Assembly (NCBI GenBank): GCA_905215645.1
Contig: CAJMQS010000038.1
Span: 1 to 19,475 of the forward strand
Direction of reading: 5' to 3'
DNA length: 19,475 nucleotides
From: an uncultured bacterium
GTDB lineage: Bacteria > Bacillota > Negativicutes > Acidaminococcales > Acidaminococcaceae
Below are positions 1-7,460 of the stretch, in pieces (the stretch's first letter is position 1; every line of letters starts with the position of its first letter). Both the position numbers and the translations under genes were made by a program. Below the pieces are notes generated by a model that ran no database searches, was not told the origin of the DNA, and saw nothing but the letters and a program-made list of their open reading frames with translations.

Positions 1-61
1 AAAAACAGGGGCGATGACTTTTAAAACTGTCCTTGACAAGGGGTACGGTTTACCAAAAGCG

Positions 62-89
62 TATGACGTATGACGACTGACGTATGACG
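62..89. repeat. Four-copy 7-bp tandem repeat (TATGACG)
   Basis: Four adjacent heptamers read TATGACG, TATGACG, ACTGACG, TATGACG. The third differs at two bases. The block lies between the end of the trp operon and the window edge, immediately beside the hairpin at 92-134, and no reading frame needs it. Positions 1-61 before it show nothing I can name. Confidence 0.85.
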
Positions 90-91
90 AA

Positions 92-134
92 GGGGTTGTT
101 GCACGTGTATGGTTTTCACACGTGCAACAGCCCC
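92..134 (-). repeat. Conserved intergenic hairpin, copy 1 (after trpA)
   Basis: The arms at 92-108 and 118-134 form a 17-bp stem with one G-U pair around a 9-base loop. The arm contains TGTTGCACGTGT. It starts 22 bases past the trpA stop codon, so it is in the right place to end the trp transcript, but no T-run follows it on the minus strand. Almost the same stem recurs at 10402-10450, and a shorter version at 19416-19447, so this is a repeat family rather than a one-off terminator. Confidence 0.8.
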
Positions 135-156
135 TCGGTCACGGGCCACAGGCCCC

Positions 157-942
157 TCATTCCTTCGCCTCTTCCACCGCCTCTGCCATTTCCTTCACGT
201 ACTGCTTCACCGGTTCCACGCAGTCTTTGCCGTACTGGGCGCAGAGTTTCACGATGGCACTGCCCACGATGGCGCCGTCGCTGATTGCCGCCATTTCTTT
301 GGCCTGTTCCGGCGTAGAGATGCCAAAGCCTACGGCAATGGGTTTATCGGAGACTTCCCGGATCTTGTCCACGATTTCCTTCAGGTTGGTGGTGATTTCC
401 TTCCGCACCCCGGTGACCCCCAGGGAGGAAACCAGGTAAATATACCCCTGGGCTTCTCTGGCAATGCTCTGGATCCGTTGGTGAGAGGTAGGCGCAATCA
501 TGGAAATGATCTCCACCCCGTATTTTTCTGCTTCCGGAGCGATGGTGTCCTTTTCTTCATAAGGCACATCGGGTACGATGACCCCATCGATTTTCACATC
601 CCGGCACTGCTGGAAGAACTTCTCTCTTCCGTAGGTGAAGATGGGGTTCACATAGGTCAGGAACACCATAGGGATCTGGGTCTTTTCCCGGACCCGGGCC
701 AGCATGGCGAAAATGTCTTTGATTTTCGTTCCGGCAGCCAGGGCCCGGGTGTCCGCTTCCAGGATCACCGGCCCTTCGGCAGTGGGATCGGAAAAGGGAA
801 TGCCGATCTCAATGAGCCCGGCTCCCGCCTCTTCCATAGCATAGATCAGTTTTTCCGTAGTGTCCAAGTCCGGATCCCCTGCGGTAATGAAGGGAATGAA
901 CAGCTTCCCCTGTTTCTTGAATGCGTCAGTAATCCTAGTCAT
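157..942 (-). CDS. trpA: Tryptophan synthase alpha subunit
   Basis: The 261-residue product has the normal length for TrpA. It cleaves indole-3-glycerol phosphate to indole and glyceraldehyde 3-phosphate in the cytoplasm, and passes indole to TrpB through the alpha2-beta2 tunnel. The catalytic glutamate is Glu45 in the motif IEIGIPFSDP. Oddly, the position matching the second catalytic residue, Asp60 of the E. coli enzyme, is Glu56 (SDPTAEGP, codon at 775-777). The phosphate-binding end is recognisable as AVGFGIS near residue 205. The ATG overlaps the end of trpB by 8 bases, which implies translational coupling. It is the last gene of the trp operon. Family assignment is certain; the effect of the Asp-to-Glu change is not visible here. 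Confidence 0.98.
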   Translation of the reverse strand: MTRITDAFKKQGKLFIPFITAGDPDLDTTEKLIYAMEEAGAGLIEIGIPFSDPTAEGPVILEADTRALAAGTKIKDIFAMLARVREKTQIPMVFLTYVNPIFTYGREKFFQQCRDVKIDGVIVPDVPYEEKDTIAPEAEKYGVEIISMIAPTSHQRIQSIAREAQGYIYLVSSLGVTGVRKEITTNLKEIVDKIREVSDKPIAVGFGISTPEQAKEMAAISDGAIVGSAIVKLCAQYGKDCVEPVKQYVKEMAEAVEEAKE

Positions 943-2119
943 GCAGGTCTACCCCCTTGTATCTGGCAATGGCTGCCACGTCTTTGTCCCCTCGGCCGGA
1001 CAGGTTCACCACGATGATCTTGTCCTTGGGCAAGGTGGGTGCCAGTTTCATGGCATAGGCCACGGCATGGGCACTTTCGATGGCGGGAATGATGCCTTCC
1101 GTCCGGGACAGATATTCAAACGCTTCCACCGATTCATCATCGGTGATGGGCACATACTGGGCACGGCCCGTGTCATACAGATTGGCGTGTTCCGGCCCGA
1201 TCCCCGGGTAATCCAGCCCGGCGGAAATGGAATACACCGGGGCGATCTGCCCGTCTTCATCCTGGAGGAAATAGGATTCCATCCCATGGAAGATCCCCGG
1301 TTTCCCCCGGGCGATGGTGGCGGCGGTTTCCGCGGTGTTCACTCCCCGGCCAGCGGCTTCCACCCCGATCAGCTGGACTTCCTTGTCCGGGATGAAATCG
1401 TAGAACAGGCCGATGGCATTGCTGCCGCCCCCTACGCAGGCCATGACCACATCGGGCAGCCGGCCTTCTTTTTCCAGCATCTGGGCTTTCACTTCTTCCC
1501 CGATGATCTTCTGGAAATCACGGACGATGGTGGGATAGGGATGGGGCCCCATGCAGGATCCCAGCACATAGAAGGTGTTTTCCACATTGGTGCACCAATC
1601 CCGCATGGCCTCGCTGACCGCGTCCTTCAAGGTGCCGGTGCCGGTAGTCACAGGCACCACTTTGGCCCCCAAAAGTTCCATACGGTACACGTTCAGGGCC
1701 TGGCGGATGGTGTCTTCCTTGCCCATGTACACTTCACATTCCAGGCCCATGAGAGCCGCCACGGTAGCGGTAGCCACCCCGTGCTGTCCGGCACCGGTTT
1801 CGGCGATGACCCGTTTCTTGCCCATTTTCTTGGCCAAGAGGCACTGGCCCAGGGCGTTGTTGATCTTGTGGGCCCCGGTGTGGTTCAAGTCTTCCCGTTT
1901 CAGATAAATCTTGGCTCCGCCCAGATCCTTGGTCATCTTTTCCGCATAGTACAGCAGGCTGGGCCGGTTGGCATAGTCATGGTACAGGGTCCGCAGTTCC
2001 TGGAGGAATTCCGGATCATCCTTGAACCGGTTGTAGGCTTCGTCCAGCTGCAGCACTGCGTTCATCAAGGTTTCCGATACATATTGGCCGCCGTGTCTGC
2101 CAAATCTTCCATTGCTCAT
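935..2119 (-). CDS. trpB: Tryptophan synthase beta subunit
   Basis: The 394-residue PLP enzyme condenses indole with serine to give tryptophan. The PLP lysine is Lys85 in NHTGAHKINN. The ETGAGQHG segment (carboxylate site) and CVGGGSNAIG (cofactor phosphate site) are intact. The length and the start MSNGRFGRHGGQYVSE fit the TrpB1 class, which works in complex with TrpA. The ATG overlaps the trpF stop in an ATGA junction, with a GAGGAAG ribosome site upstream. The trpA start overlaps its 3' end by 8 bases. Nothing looks degenerate. Confidence 0.99.
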   Translation of the reverse strand: MSNGRFGRHGGQYVSETLMNAVLQLDEAYNRFKDDPEFLQELRTLYHDYANRPSLLYYAEKMTKDLGGAKIYLKREDLNHTGAHKINNALGQCLLAKKMGKKRVIAETGAGQHGVATATVAALMGLECEVYMGKEDTIRQALNVYRMELLGAKVVPVTTGTGTLKDAVSEAMRDWCTNVENTFYVLGSCMGPHPYPTIVRDFQKIIGEEVKAQMLEKEGRLPDVVMACVGGGSNAIGLFYDFIPDKEVQLIGVEAAGRGVNTAETAATIARGKPGIFHGMESYFLQDEDGQIAPVYSISAGLDYPGIGPEHANLYDTGRAQYVPITDDESVEAFEYLSRTEGIIPAIESAHAVAYAMKLAPTLPKDKIIVVNLSGRGDKDVAAIARYKGVDLHD

Positions 2120-2742
2120 GATTCTTCCTCTTTTCTTACAGCGCTCACAAAAGCGCGGATTTTGTTTTCATCTTTCGTTCCAGCGGTCTCGATGCCGCTG
2201 CTGGTATCCACCCCAAAGGGATGGCATTCCTCAATGGCTGCCCGTACATTTTCCGGATCCAGCCCCCCTGCCAGGAAAAAGGGTTTGGGGAATCGGACCT
2301 GACGGAGCAGGCCGTGGTCGAAGGTTTTGCCCAGGCCTCCGAACTGGCTGCCGGAATAGGTATCCAGCAGGAAATAATCGCAGTCATACCGGTCCAGGTC
2401 CCGGAGGCTTTCCGGTCCCCGTACCCGGATCACCCGGATGATGGGAGCCTTTGTCCGCTCTCGGAGGGCTTTCACATAGGCTTCGTCTTCTTCTCCATGG
2501 AGCTGGATCAGCTGGATGGTGCCCCGGTTGGCCAGGTTCGCCGCTTCTTCCACAGGAGCCTTCACAAAGACCCCTACCGCAGCAATGGCCGGGTCCAGCT
2601 GCCGGCGGAGGCTTTCCGCCTGTTCCGCCGTCACCTGCCGCCTGCCGGGGGCAAAGACGAAGCCGGCATAATCCGGTTTGGCCCGGTTCACCATGGCCAC
2701 ATCTTCCTGCCGCCGGATCCCGCAGAGTTTGATTTTCGTCAC
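2116..2742 (-). CDS. trpF: Phosphoribosylanthranilate isomerase
   Basis: The 208-residue TIM-barrel protein carries out the Amadori rearrangement of phosphoribosylanthranilate to CdRP, the third step after chorismate. The catalytic pair is visible: Cys7 in KLCGIRR and Asp127 in FLLDTYSG. The phosphate-site strands LAGGLDPENV and GVDTSSGIE are also present. The start is GTG at 2742, overlapping the trpC stop as GTGA, with a GGGGTGAGG ribosome site inside the trpC end. The 3' end overlaps trpB by 4 bases. It is separate from trpC here, unlike the fused enzyme of E. coli. Confidence 0.97.
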   Translation of the reverse strand: MTKIKLCGIRRQEDVAMVNRAKPDYAGFVFAPGRRQVTAEQAESLRRQLDPAIAAVGVFVKAPVEEAANLANRGTIQLIQLHGEEDEAYVKALRERTKAPIIRVIRVRGPESLRDLDRYDCDYFLLDTYSGSQFGGLGKTFDHGLLRQVRFPKPFFLAGGLDPENVRAAIEECHPFGVDTSSGIETAGTKDENKIRAFVSAVRKEEES

Positions 2743-3524
2743 AGAGCCTCACCCCGCAGTTCTGCCAGGACGGCTTTCATATCCGGGCTCCGCATGAGGG
2801 TTTCCCCGATGAGCACTCCGTTGACCCCGGCCTGTTCCAGTTGGGCGGTTTGCTGCCGACTCTTGATGCCGCTTTCCGCCACAAAAGGGATGTCTTTCGG
2901 CACCAGGGGACGGAGCCGGAGACTGTTGCCGATATCCACGGTAAAGTCCTTCAGGTTCCGGTTATTCACCCCAATGACCCGGGCTCCGCTCCGGAGGGCC
3001 CGTTCCACTTCCTCTTCGTCATGGGCTTCCACCAGGGCGTCCATGCCCAGGCTTTCCGCCAGCAGCCGGTATTCCTGGAGCTGACTGCCGCTGAGGAGAG
3101 CGGCGATCAGCAGGATGGCATCGGCCCCCAAGGTCTTGGCCTGGTACACCATGTACTCATCGATGGTAAAGTCTTTCCGGAGAAGGGGCGTCTCTACCGC
3201 CTGGCGGATTTCCCGGAGGTACCGGTCACTGCCCAAGAAATAGTCCGTTTCCGTCAGCACAGAAATGGCGGCGGCCCCCAGGGCTTCATACTGCCGGGCA
3301 ATGGCCACATAGGGAAAATCCGGAGCGATGAGCCCTTTGGAAGGAGAGGCCTTCTTGACTTCCGTGATGAAGTTGAGACCTGGTCTCCCCAGGGCTTTCC
3401 GGAAGCATCCCTCCCGGTCCCGGAGCATTTCTTCCGCTTCCCGCCGGAGGGTGCAGAAGTCTTTTTCCTTTTTCTGTTTTTCCACCCGCCGCTGGGTGGC
3501 TTCTGCCAGGGTATCCAGGATCAT
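2739..3524 (-). CDS. trpC: Indole-3-glycerol phosphate synthase
   Basis: The 261-residue TIM barrel decarboxylates and closes CdRP to indole-3-glycerol phosphate. The family motifs appear in order: EVKKASPSKG, LLRKDF, LVEAHDEEE, IGVNNRNLKDF and VAESGI. The frame stays open 25 codons further upstream, but that stretch lies in the end of trpD and looks nothing like protein. The ATG at 3524 begins MILDTLAE, the normal start of the family, and has GGAAGGTGGAG just before it. It sits 16 bases after trpD and shares a GTGA overlap with trpF. Confidence 0.97.
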   Translation of the reverse strand: MILDTLAEATQRRVEKQKKEKDFCTLRREAEEMLRDREGCFRKALGRPGLNFITEVKKASPSKGLIAPDFPYVAIARQYEALGAAAISVLTETDYFLGSDRYLREIRQAVETPLLRKDFTIDEYMVYQAKTLGADAILLIAALLSGSQLQEYRLLAESLGMDALVEAHDEEEVERALRSGARVIGVNNRNLKDFTVDIGNSLRLRPLVPKDIPFVAESGIKSRQQTAQLEQAGVNGVLIGETLMRSPDMKAVLAELRGEAL

Positions 3525-3540
3525 GTTCTCCACCTTCCGT

Positions 3541-4563
3541 TTATTGGTTGCTGACTTGGATGACTTTTTCCAAAGCGGCCAGGGCCTTGCCGCTGTCAAT
3601 GAGCTGGGCCGCCCGTTCCACCCCGTCGGCGATGGTTTCCGCCTTCCCGGCCACGAACAGGCCGGCCCCGGCGTTCATGAGCACCGCATTCCGTTTGGTG
3701 CCCTGGAGCTTCCCGGAGAGGATTTCCCGGGTGATCTTGGCGTTTTCTTCCGGCGTTCCTCCCACCAGGTCTTCTTTTTTTCCAGGGACCAGACCGAAAT
3801 CTTCCGGCCGGATCACCGAAGACCGGTAGTACCCATCCCGGAGTTCGCAAAGGGTGGTGGGTCCGTTGGGAGAGATTTCATCCAGTTTTTCCTGTCCGTA
3901 GGCCACCAGGCCCCGTTTCACCCCCAGGGAGCACAGCACCTTGGCCAAGGGTTCCACCAGGTAGCCGTCATAGACCCCTAGCAGGAATATTTCCGGTTTG
4001 GCCGGGTTGGTGAGGGGCCCCAGGATGTTGAACACGGTCCGGAAGCCCAATTCCTTCCGGATAGGTCCCACATACTTCATGGCTGCATGGTATTTCTGGG
4101 CAAACAGGAAACAGAAATTGGTCTCTTGCAGCATTTTCAGGGCCAGGGCCGGATCCTGCTGGATGTTCACCCCCAGGGCTTCCAGGCAGTCCGCGGTGCC
4201 GCACAGGGAAGAAGCGGCCCGGTTCCCGTGTTTGGCCACCTTCACCCCGCCGGCGGCCAGCACCATAGCGGAGGTAGTGGAAATATTGAAGGAATGGGCT
4301 CCATCCCCGCCGGTACCCACGATTTCCATCACTTCCATCCCGGGATGGGGGACGGGAGTAGCCAGGGACCGCATGGCTTCCGCACAGCCGGTGATTTCAT
4401 CGATGGTCTCTGCTTTGGTACTCTTGGTGGAAAGAGCAGCCAGGAAAGCGGCATTCTGGGTGGGAGTGGTTTTCCCTCCCATGATTTCCAGCATCACTTC
4501 TTTGGCTTCGTTGTAGGTCAGGTCTCCTTTATTGACCAGTTTGATGATAGCTTCTTTAATCAT
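3541..4563 (-). CDS. trpD: Anthranilate phosphoribosyltransferase
   Basis: The 340-residue enzyme transfers the phosphoribosyl group of PRPP to anthranilate. The PRPP loop is VGTGGDGAHSFNIST (GTGGD at residues 83-87). The anthranilate/PRPP segment is KHGNRAASS at 111-119, where many relatives read KHGNRSVSS. It is a free-standing TrpD with no glutaminase domain, matching the separate trpG upstream. The gap to trpG is 21 bases and carries a GAGGAGG ribosome site. Confidence 0.98.
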   Translation of the reverse strand: MIKEAIIKLVNKGDLTYNEAKEVMLEIMGGKTTPTQNAAFLAALSTKSTKAETIDEITGCAEAMRSLATPVPHPGMEVMEIVGTGGDGAHSFNISTTSAMVLAAGGVKVAKHGNRAASSLCGTADCLEALGVNIQQDPALALKMLQETNFCFLFAQKYHAAMKYVGPIRKELGFRTVFNILGPLTNPAKPEIFLLGVYDGYLVEPLAKVLCSLGVKRGLVAYGQEKLDEISPNGPTTLCELRDGYYRSSVIRPEDFGLVPGKKEDLVGGTPEENAKITREILSGKLQGTKRNAVLMNAGAGLFVAGKAETIADGVERAAQLIDSGKALAALEKVIQVSNQ

Positions 4564-4584
4564 GATCGAGCTGCCTCCTCTTTG

Positions 4585-5163
4585 TCACTTATCGATCTTC
4601 AGATCCAGGAAATTCCGGATGATGTTCATGCCTTCTGGGGTCAGGATGGATTCCGGATGGAACTGGAGCCCATAGATGGGATACTCCCGGTGTTCCACCG
4701 CCATCACTTCTCCGTCTTCCGTAGTGGCTGTCGGTTTCAGCACTTCCGGCAGGGTCTCCGGGTCGATGGCCAGGGAATGATACCGCCCCACCAGGATCTG
4801 TTCCGGCAGACCCTTGAACAGGGGGGATGTCCGGTCCAGGGTCACCGTGGACTGTTTCCCGTGCATCAGCTGCCGGGCGTAGGTGACGGTGCCTCCGAAC
4901 ACTTCCCCGATGGCCTGATGGCCCAGGCACACCCCCAGGATGGGGAATTCCCCCTTCAGTTCCCGGAGGGCCGGTTCACAGACCCCGGCATCACAGGGCC
5001 GTCCAGGCCCCGGAGACAGGATCAGATGGTCCGGGCAGAGCTTCCGGATCCCTTCCACCGTAATGGCATCGTTCCGGATCACCTGGATGTCTGGGTTCAG
5101 GGTACCCATGTATTGATACAGATTGTAGGTAAAGCTGTCGTAGTTATCGATGATCAGTTCCAT
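4585..5163 (-). CDS. trpG: Anthranilate synthase, glutaminase component
   Basis: The 192-residue class I glutamine amidotransferase supplies ammonia to TrpE. The catalytic triad is visible: Cys79 in GVCLGHQ, and His169 and Glu171 in FHPES. The glutamine pocket SPGPGRP and the segment GRYHSL are also present. The frame extends 44 codons upstream inside trpE, but the ATG at 5163 gives the conserved start MELIIDNYDSFT. The trpE stop lies one base upstream, so coupling is likely. With no separate pabA in view, it could also serve PabB; that is only a possibility. Confidence 0.97.
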   Translation of the reverse strand: MELIIDNYDSFTYNLYQYMGTLNPDIQVIRNDAITVEGIRKLCPDHLILSPGPGRPCDAGVCEPALRELKGEFPILGVCLGHQAIGEVFGGTVTYARQLMHGKQSTVTLDRTSPLFKGLPEQILVGRYHSLAIDPETLPEVLKPTATTEDGEVMAVEHREYPIYGLQFHPESILTPEGMNIIRNFLDLKIDK

Positions 5164-5164
5164 A

Positions 5165-6628
5165 TTACGCCTCCGTGGTTGCTTCCAGCGCCTGCCGTAC
5201 AGCCGCTGCTTTGTTGATGGTTTCCATGAATTCATCTTCCACCTTGGAATCGGCCACGATGCCGCTGCCGGTCTGGAAGGAAACCGTATCCCCATATTTC
5301 ACAGCGGTGCGGATCACAATGCAGATGTCCATGTTCCCGGCGAAATCCAGGTATCCCATGCCTCCACCGTAGGGGCCCCGCCGTTCCGGTTCCAGCTCGT
5401 CCAGGATCTCACAGGCCCGGACTTTGGGAGCTCCGGAAAGAGTCCCGGCCGGGAAGGCGGCGCACAAGGTATCGATGGCGTCCTTGTCTGCCTTCAGGGT
5501 ACCGGTGACCCGGGTGGTCATGTGCATCACATGGGAGAACTTTTTCACCAGCAGATGGTCATGGACTCTCACGGACCCGAATTCCGCCACCTTGCCCACA
5601 TCGTTCCGGGCCAGGTCCACCAGCATATTGTGTTCTGCCAGTTCTTTGGGATCCGTCTGCATATCCCGTTCCAGGGCTTTGTCTTCTTCTTCCGTCTTCC
5701 CTCTCCGCCGGGTGCCGGCAATGGGCATGGAGGTGATTTCCCGGTCCTGGACCTTGATCAGGGTTTCCGGAGAAGAACCGGCGATTTCCACCTTGTCGTT
5801 CTTCAGCAGCACCATGTACTGGGAAGGGTTGGTGGTCCGGAGGATCCGGTACATGTTGAACAGATCTTGGTCGTAGGAAGCAGAGAACCGCTGGGAATAT
5901 ACCGCCTGGAAAATGTCTCCCTGACGGATGTGTTCCTTGATTTTTTCCACATTTTCTGCATAGGTCTCTTTATTCTGGTTGCTGGTGATGGGTCCCAGCT
6001 GGGCTGGGGTGAATTCCGGCGGAGCCACCGGCTGCCGGACCAGGGCTTCCATGGCATCCAGGTTCTTCTGGGCCTTGGCATAATTCCCATCCAAGTCATC
6101 GGTCTTGATATTTACGATCAGGTACATTTTCTGGAGCACCCGGTCGAAGGCGATCACCTTGTCGAAGAGCATCAGGTCGAAATCTGGGAAGTCCGTAGCT
6201 TTAGCCGGGTCGAAATGGAGGCTGGGTTCACAGTATTGGAAGAAATCATAGGAGAAATATCCCACGAACCCGCCGGTAAAAGGCGGCAGCCCGGGGACCT
6301 TGGGAACCCGATAGGCCTTCAGGATGGACCGGAGAGCTTCCAACGGCTGTTTGGGATCCACTGGGATCTGGCTGCCGGCAAATTCCACCTGGGCATTCTG
6401 GTCCTTGGCCCGGAGCCGGGCAATGGGGTCGAAGCCGATGAAGGAATACCGGCCTGCCTGGTCATTCTGTTCCAGGCTTTCCAGCAGGAAGTACCGGCTG
6501 CTTGCCTTCCGCACCAGGCTCACCAGCCCGATGGGGGTAGCCGTATCTGCCAGGATTTCCCGGACCACCGGCACCGCCGCATATCCCTGGGACAGGGCTT
6601 TGATTTCTTCCAGACTCTGTTGTTTCAT
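5165..6628 (-). CDS. trpE: Anthranilate synthase component I
   Basis: The 487-residue chorismate-using enzyme makes anthranilate with TrpG and is the committed step of the pathway. The N-terminal regulatory segment FLLESLEQ (around residue 48) matches the tryptophan feedback site of TrpE and argues against PabB. The C-terminal chorismate-binding motifs are complete: PIAGTRRRGK, HNMLVDLARNDVG, GAPKVRACEI and FQTGSGIVADS. It is the first gene of the operon. GAGGAGG lies 7 bases before the ATG, behind the T-box leader. The enzyme is therefore likely controlled both by attenuation and by feedback inhibition. Confidence 0.98.
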   Translation of the reverse strand: MKQQSLEEIKALSQGYAAVPVVREILADTATPIGLVSLVRKASSRYFLLESLEQNDQAGRYSFIGFDPIARLRAKDQNAQVEFAGSQIPVDPKQPLEALRSILKAYRVPKVPGLPPFTGGFVGYFSYDFFQYCEPSLHFDPAKATDFPDFDLMLFDKVIAFDRVLQKMYLIVNIKTDDLDGNYAKAQKNLDAMEALVRQPVAPPEFTPAQLGPITSNQNKETYAENVEKIKEHIRQGDIFQAVYSQRFSASYDQDLFNMYRILRTTNPSQYMVLLKNDKVEIAGSSPETLIKVQDREITSMPIAGTRRRGKTEEEDKALERDMQTDPKELAEHNMLVDLARNDVGKVAEFGSVRVHDHLLVKKFSHVMHMTTRVTGTLKADKDAIDTLCAAFPAGTLSGAPKVRACEILDELEPERRGPYGGGMGYLDFAGNMDICIVIRTAVKYGDTVSFQTGSGIVADSKVEDEFMETINKAAAVRQALEATTEA

Positions 6629-6648
6629 TGCTGTTCCTCCTCACTGAT

Positions 6649-6687
6649 AAAAGAAAAGTATCCGGGCTGATCATTCCACCCGGATAC
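6649..6687 (-). terminator. Second terminator-like hairpin before trpE
   Basis: On the minus strand GTATCCGGGT pairs with GCCCGGATAC (10 bp with one G-U pair) around a 10-base loop, and TTTTCTTTTA follows directly. This is a good intrinsic terminator by shape. It lies between the T-box terminator and the trpE ribosome site, about 20 bases before the start codon. I see no second T-box, and no leader peptide with Trp codons, that would relieve it. Confidence 0.7.
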
Positions 6688-6714
6688 CTGGATTGCAAAA
6701 CCTATCGCTGCAAT

Positions 6715-6748
6715 AAAAAAACACCTGTCCTCCTACAAGGACAGGCGT
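6715..6748 (-). terminator. T-box-controlled intrinsic terminator
   Basis: Minus-strand arms at 6739-6748 and 6721-6730 form a 10-bp stem (core CCTGTCC/GGACAGG) with an 8-base loop, followed by seven T. The left arm contains CCTGT, which can instead pair with ACAGG beside the T-box sequence. That is the standard competing antiterminator of T-box leaders. Confidence 0.92.
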
Positions 6749-6990
6749 CATAACCTGCGGTACCACCCTGTAATGGAGCCGAAGCTCCACACCTCAAGCA
6801 GAATGCCAACACATTCCTCACCGGTAACGTCGGTGCTGCGTCGCGGGATACTTTCCGAAGATTTCATCGCGCCCTCAGTGGTCCATTTGTCAGACTGCCA
6901 CGATCCGGCTCTCAGCTTCCCGGACTCTCTGTGCGCACATTTTCTGGCGTTATCTCCACCTCAAAGGTTTTCGGTTCGTATTGAATTGAT
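6715..6990 (-). promoter_or_regulatory. T-box riboswitch, tryptophan specific
   Basis: The leader RNA of the trp operon carries the T-box AGGGTGGTACCGCAGG at 6754-6769, which pairs with the free acceptor end of uncharged tRNA. Stem I shows the AGAGAG motif near 6925-6930. The specifier is UGG (6883-6885) in the context ACAAA-UGG-A, a Trp codon followed by the usual purine. Uncharged tRNA-Trp would stabilise the antiterminator and let polymerase pass the hairpin at 6715-6748. The motif, terminator and promoter are seen in sequence. The mechanism is known for the family, and the specifier position is my alignment by eye. Confidence 0.93.
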
Positions 6991-6996
6991 GGTTGT

Positions 6997-7025
6997 ATAG
7001 TAACACTGGAGAAACAGCTTGTCAA
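6997..7025 (-). promoter_or_regulatory. trp operon promoter
   Basis: TTGACA (7020-7025) is a perfect -35 box. It is separated by 17 bases from TACTAT (6997-7002), a 5-of-6 match to the -10 consensus. The upstream stretch is A/T-rich, as in an UP element. Transcription would start near 6990, at the head of the T-box leader. Confidence 0.88.
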
Positions 7026-7036
7026 ATATTTTTCTT

Positions 7037-7066
7037 AAAAAAGATAAAATTGTTCAATTTTGTATC
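7037..7066 (-). terminator. Terminator after the GNAT gene
   Basis: On the minus strand an A/T-rich hairpin (AAAATTG/CAATTTT extended by GAT/ATC) is followed by TTTTTT. It lies 38 bases past the acetyltransferase stop and just ahead of the trp promoter, so it separates the two units. Confidence 0.65.
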
Positions 7067-7104
7067 TCATTTAACACTTTTTGAGACTTTTGTTTCTGTG
7101 CAGC

Positions 7105-7395
7105 CTACTCTTTTTCATAGACATCTGCAAATTCAGCTTTGCGGTCAAACTGGGCCCTGGCATAGGAACACTGGGGGATGATCTTCACCCCGGCTTCCCG
7201 GGCCATATCCGTCACCGCCCGGACCAGTTTCCCAGCCAGACCCTGGCCCCCGTATAGGGGATCCACAATGGTATGTTCCAAGGTCCACACCCCGGGACGG
7301 GTCACCTCATAGGTACATTTTCCGATTTCTTCCGCCCCATCATACAGGGCCGCCCGGAAGTTTTCCGGTTCCTTCACAAGACGAATGGTTTCCAT
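7105..7395 (-). CDS. Small GNAT-family N-acetyltransferase (YjdJ-like)
   Basis: The 96-residue protein matches the minimal acetyltransferases of the Acetyltransf_CG/YjdJ type, which keep only the core of the GNAT fold. The acetyl-CoA loop is PLYGGQGLAGKLV, and the strand after it, KIIPQCSYARAQF, is typical of the group. The substrate is unknown. An in-frame ATG 18 codons upstream was rejected because the ATG at 7395 has GGGAGA in front and begins METIRLV, while the extension overlaps a hairpin. It lies 105 bases after the hypothetical membrane gene and may be read through from it, since I see no promoter of its own. Confidence 0.85.
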   Translation of the reverse strand: METIRLVKEPENFRAALYDGAEEIGKCTYEVTRPGVWTLEHTIVDPLYGGQGLAGKLVRAVTDMAREAGVKIIPQCSYARAQFDRKAEFADVYEKE

Positions 7396-7410
7396 AAGTT
7401 CTCCCTTCAA

Positions 7411-7436
7411 GGCCTGGCCGCTGAAACAGCCAGGCC
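7411..7436. repeat. 8-bp inverted repeat in the GNAT leader
   Basis: GGCCTGGC and GCCAGGCC flank a 10-base spacer, directly upstream of the GNAT ribosome site. On the RNA it would form a stable hairpin without a T-run. Next to it, at 7437-7450, GGTCAAC occurs twice in tandem. Confidence 0.7.
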
Positions 7437-7460
7437 GGTCAACGGTCAACGGCCGATGGA

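Noticed and set aside
34..39. TTGACA as a plus-strand -35 box near the window start
   Set aside because: No -10 box lies at a proper distance and no plus-strand gene follows.
3525..3599. 25-codon N-terminal extension of TrpC
   Set aside because: It lies in and just after the end of trpD and has no resemblance to TrpC. The ATG at 3524 has a good ribosome site.
6629..6698. Possible trp leader peptide between the T-box and trpE
   Set aside because: The small frame there starts in the second hairpin, contains no Trp codon in its leader part and runs out of frame into trpE.
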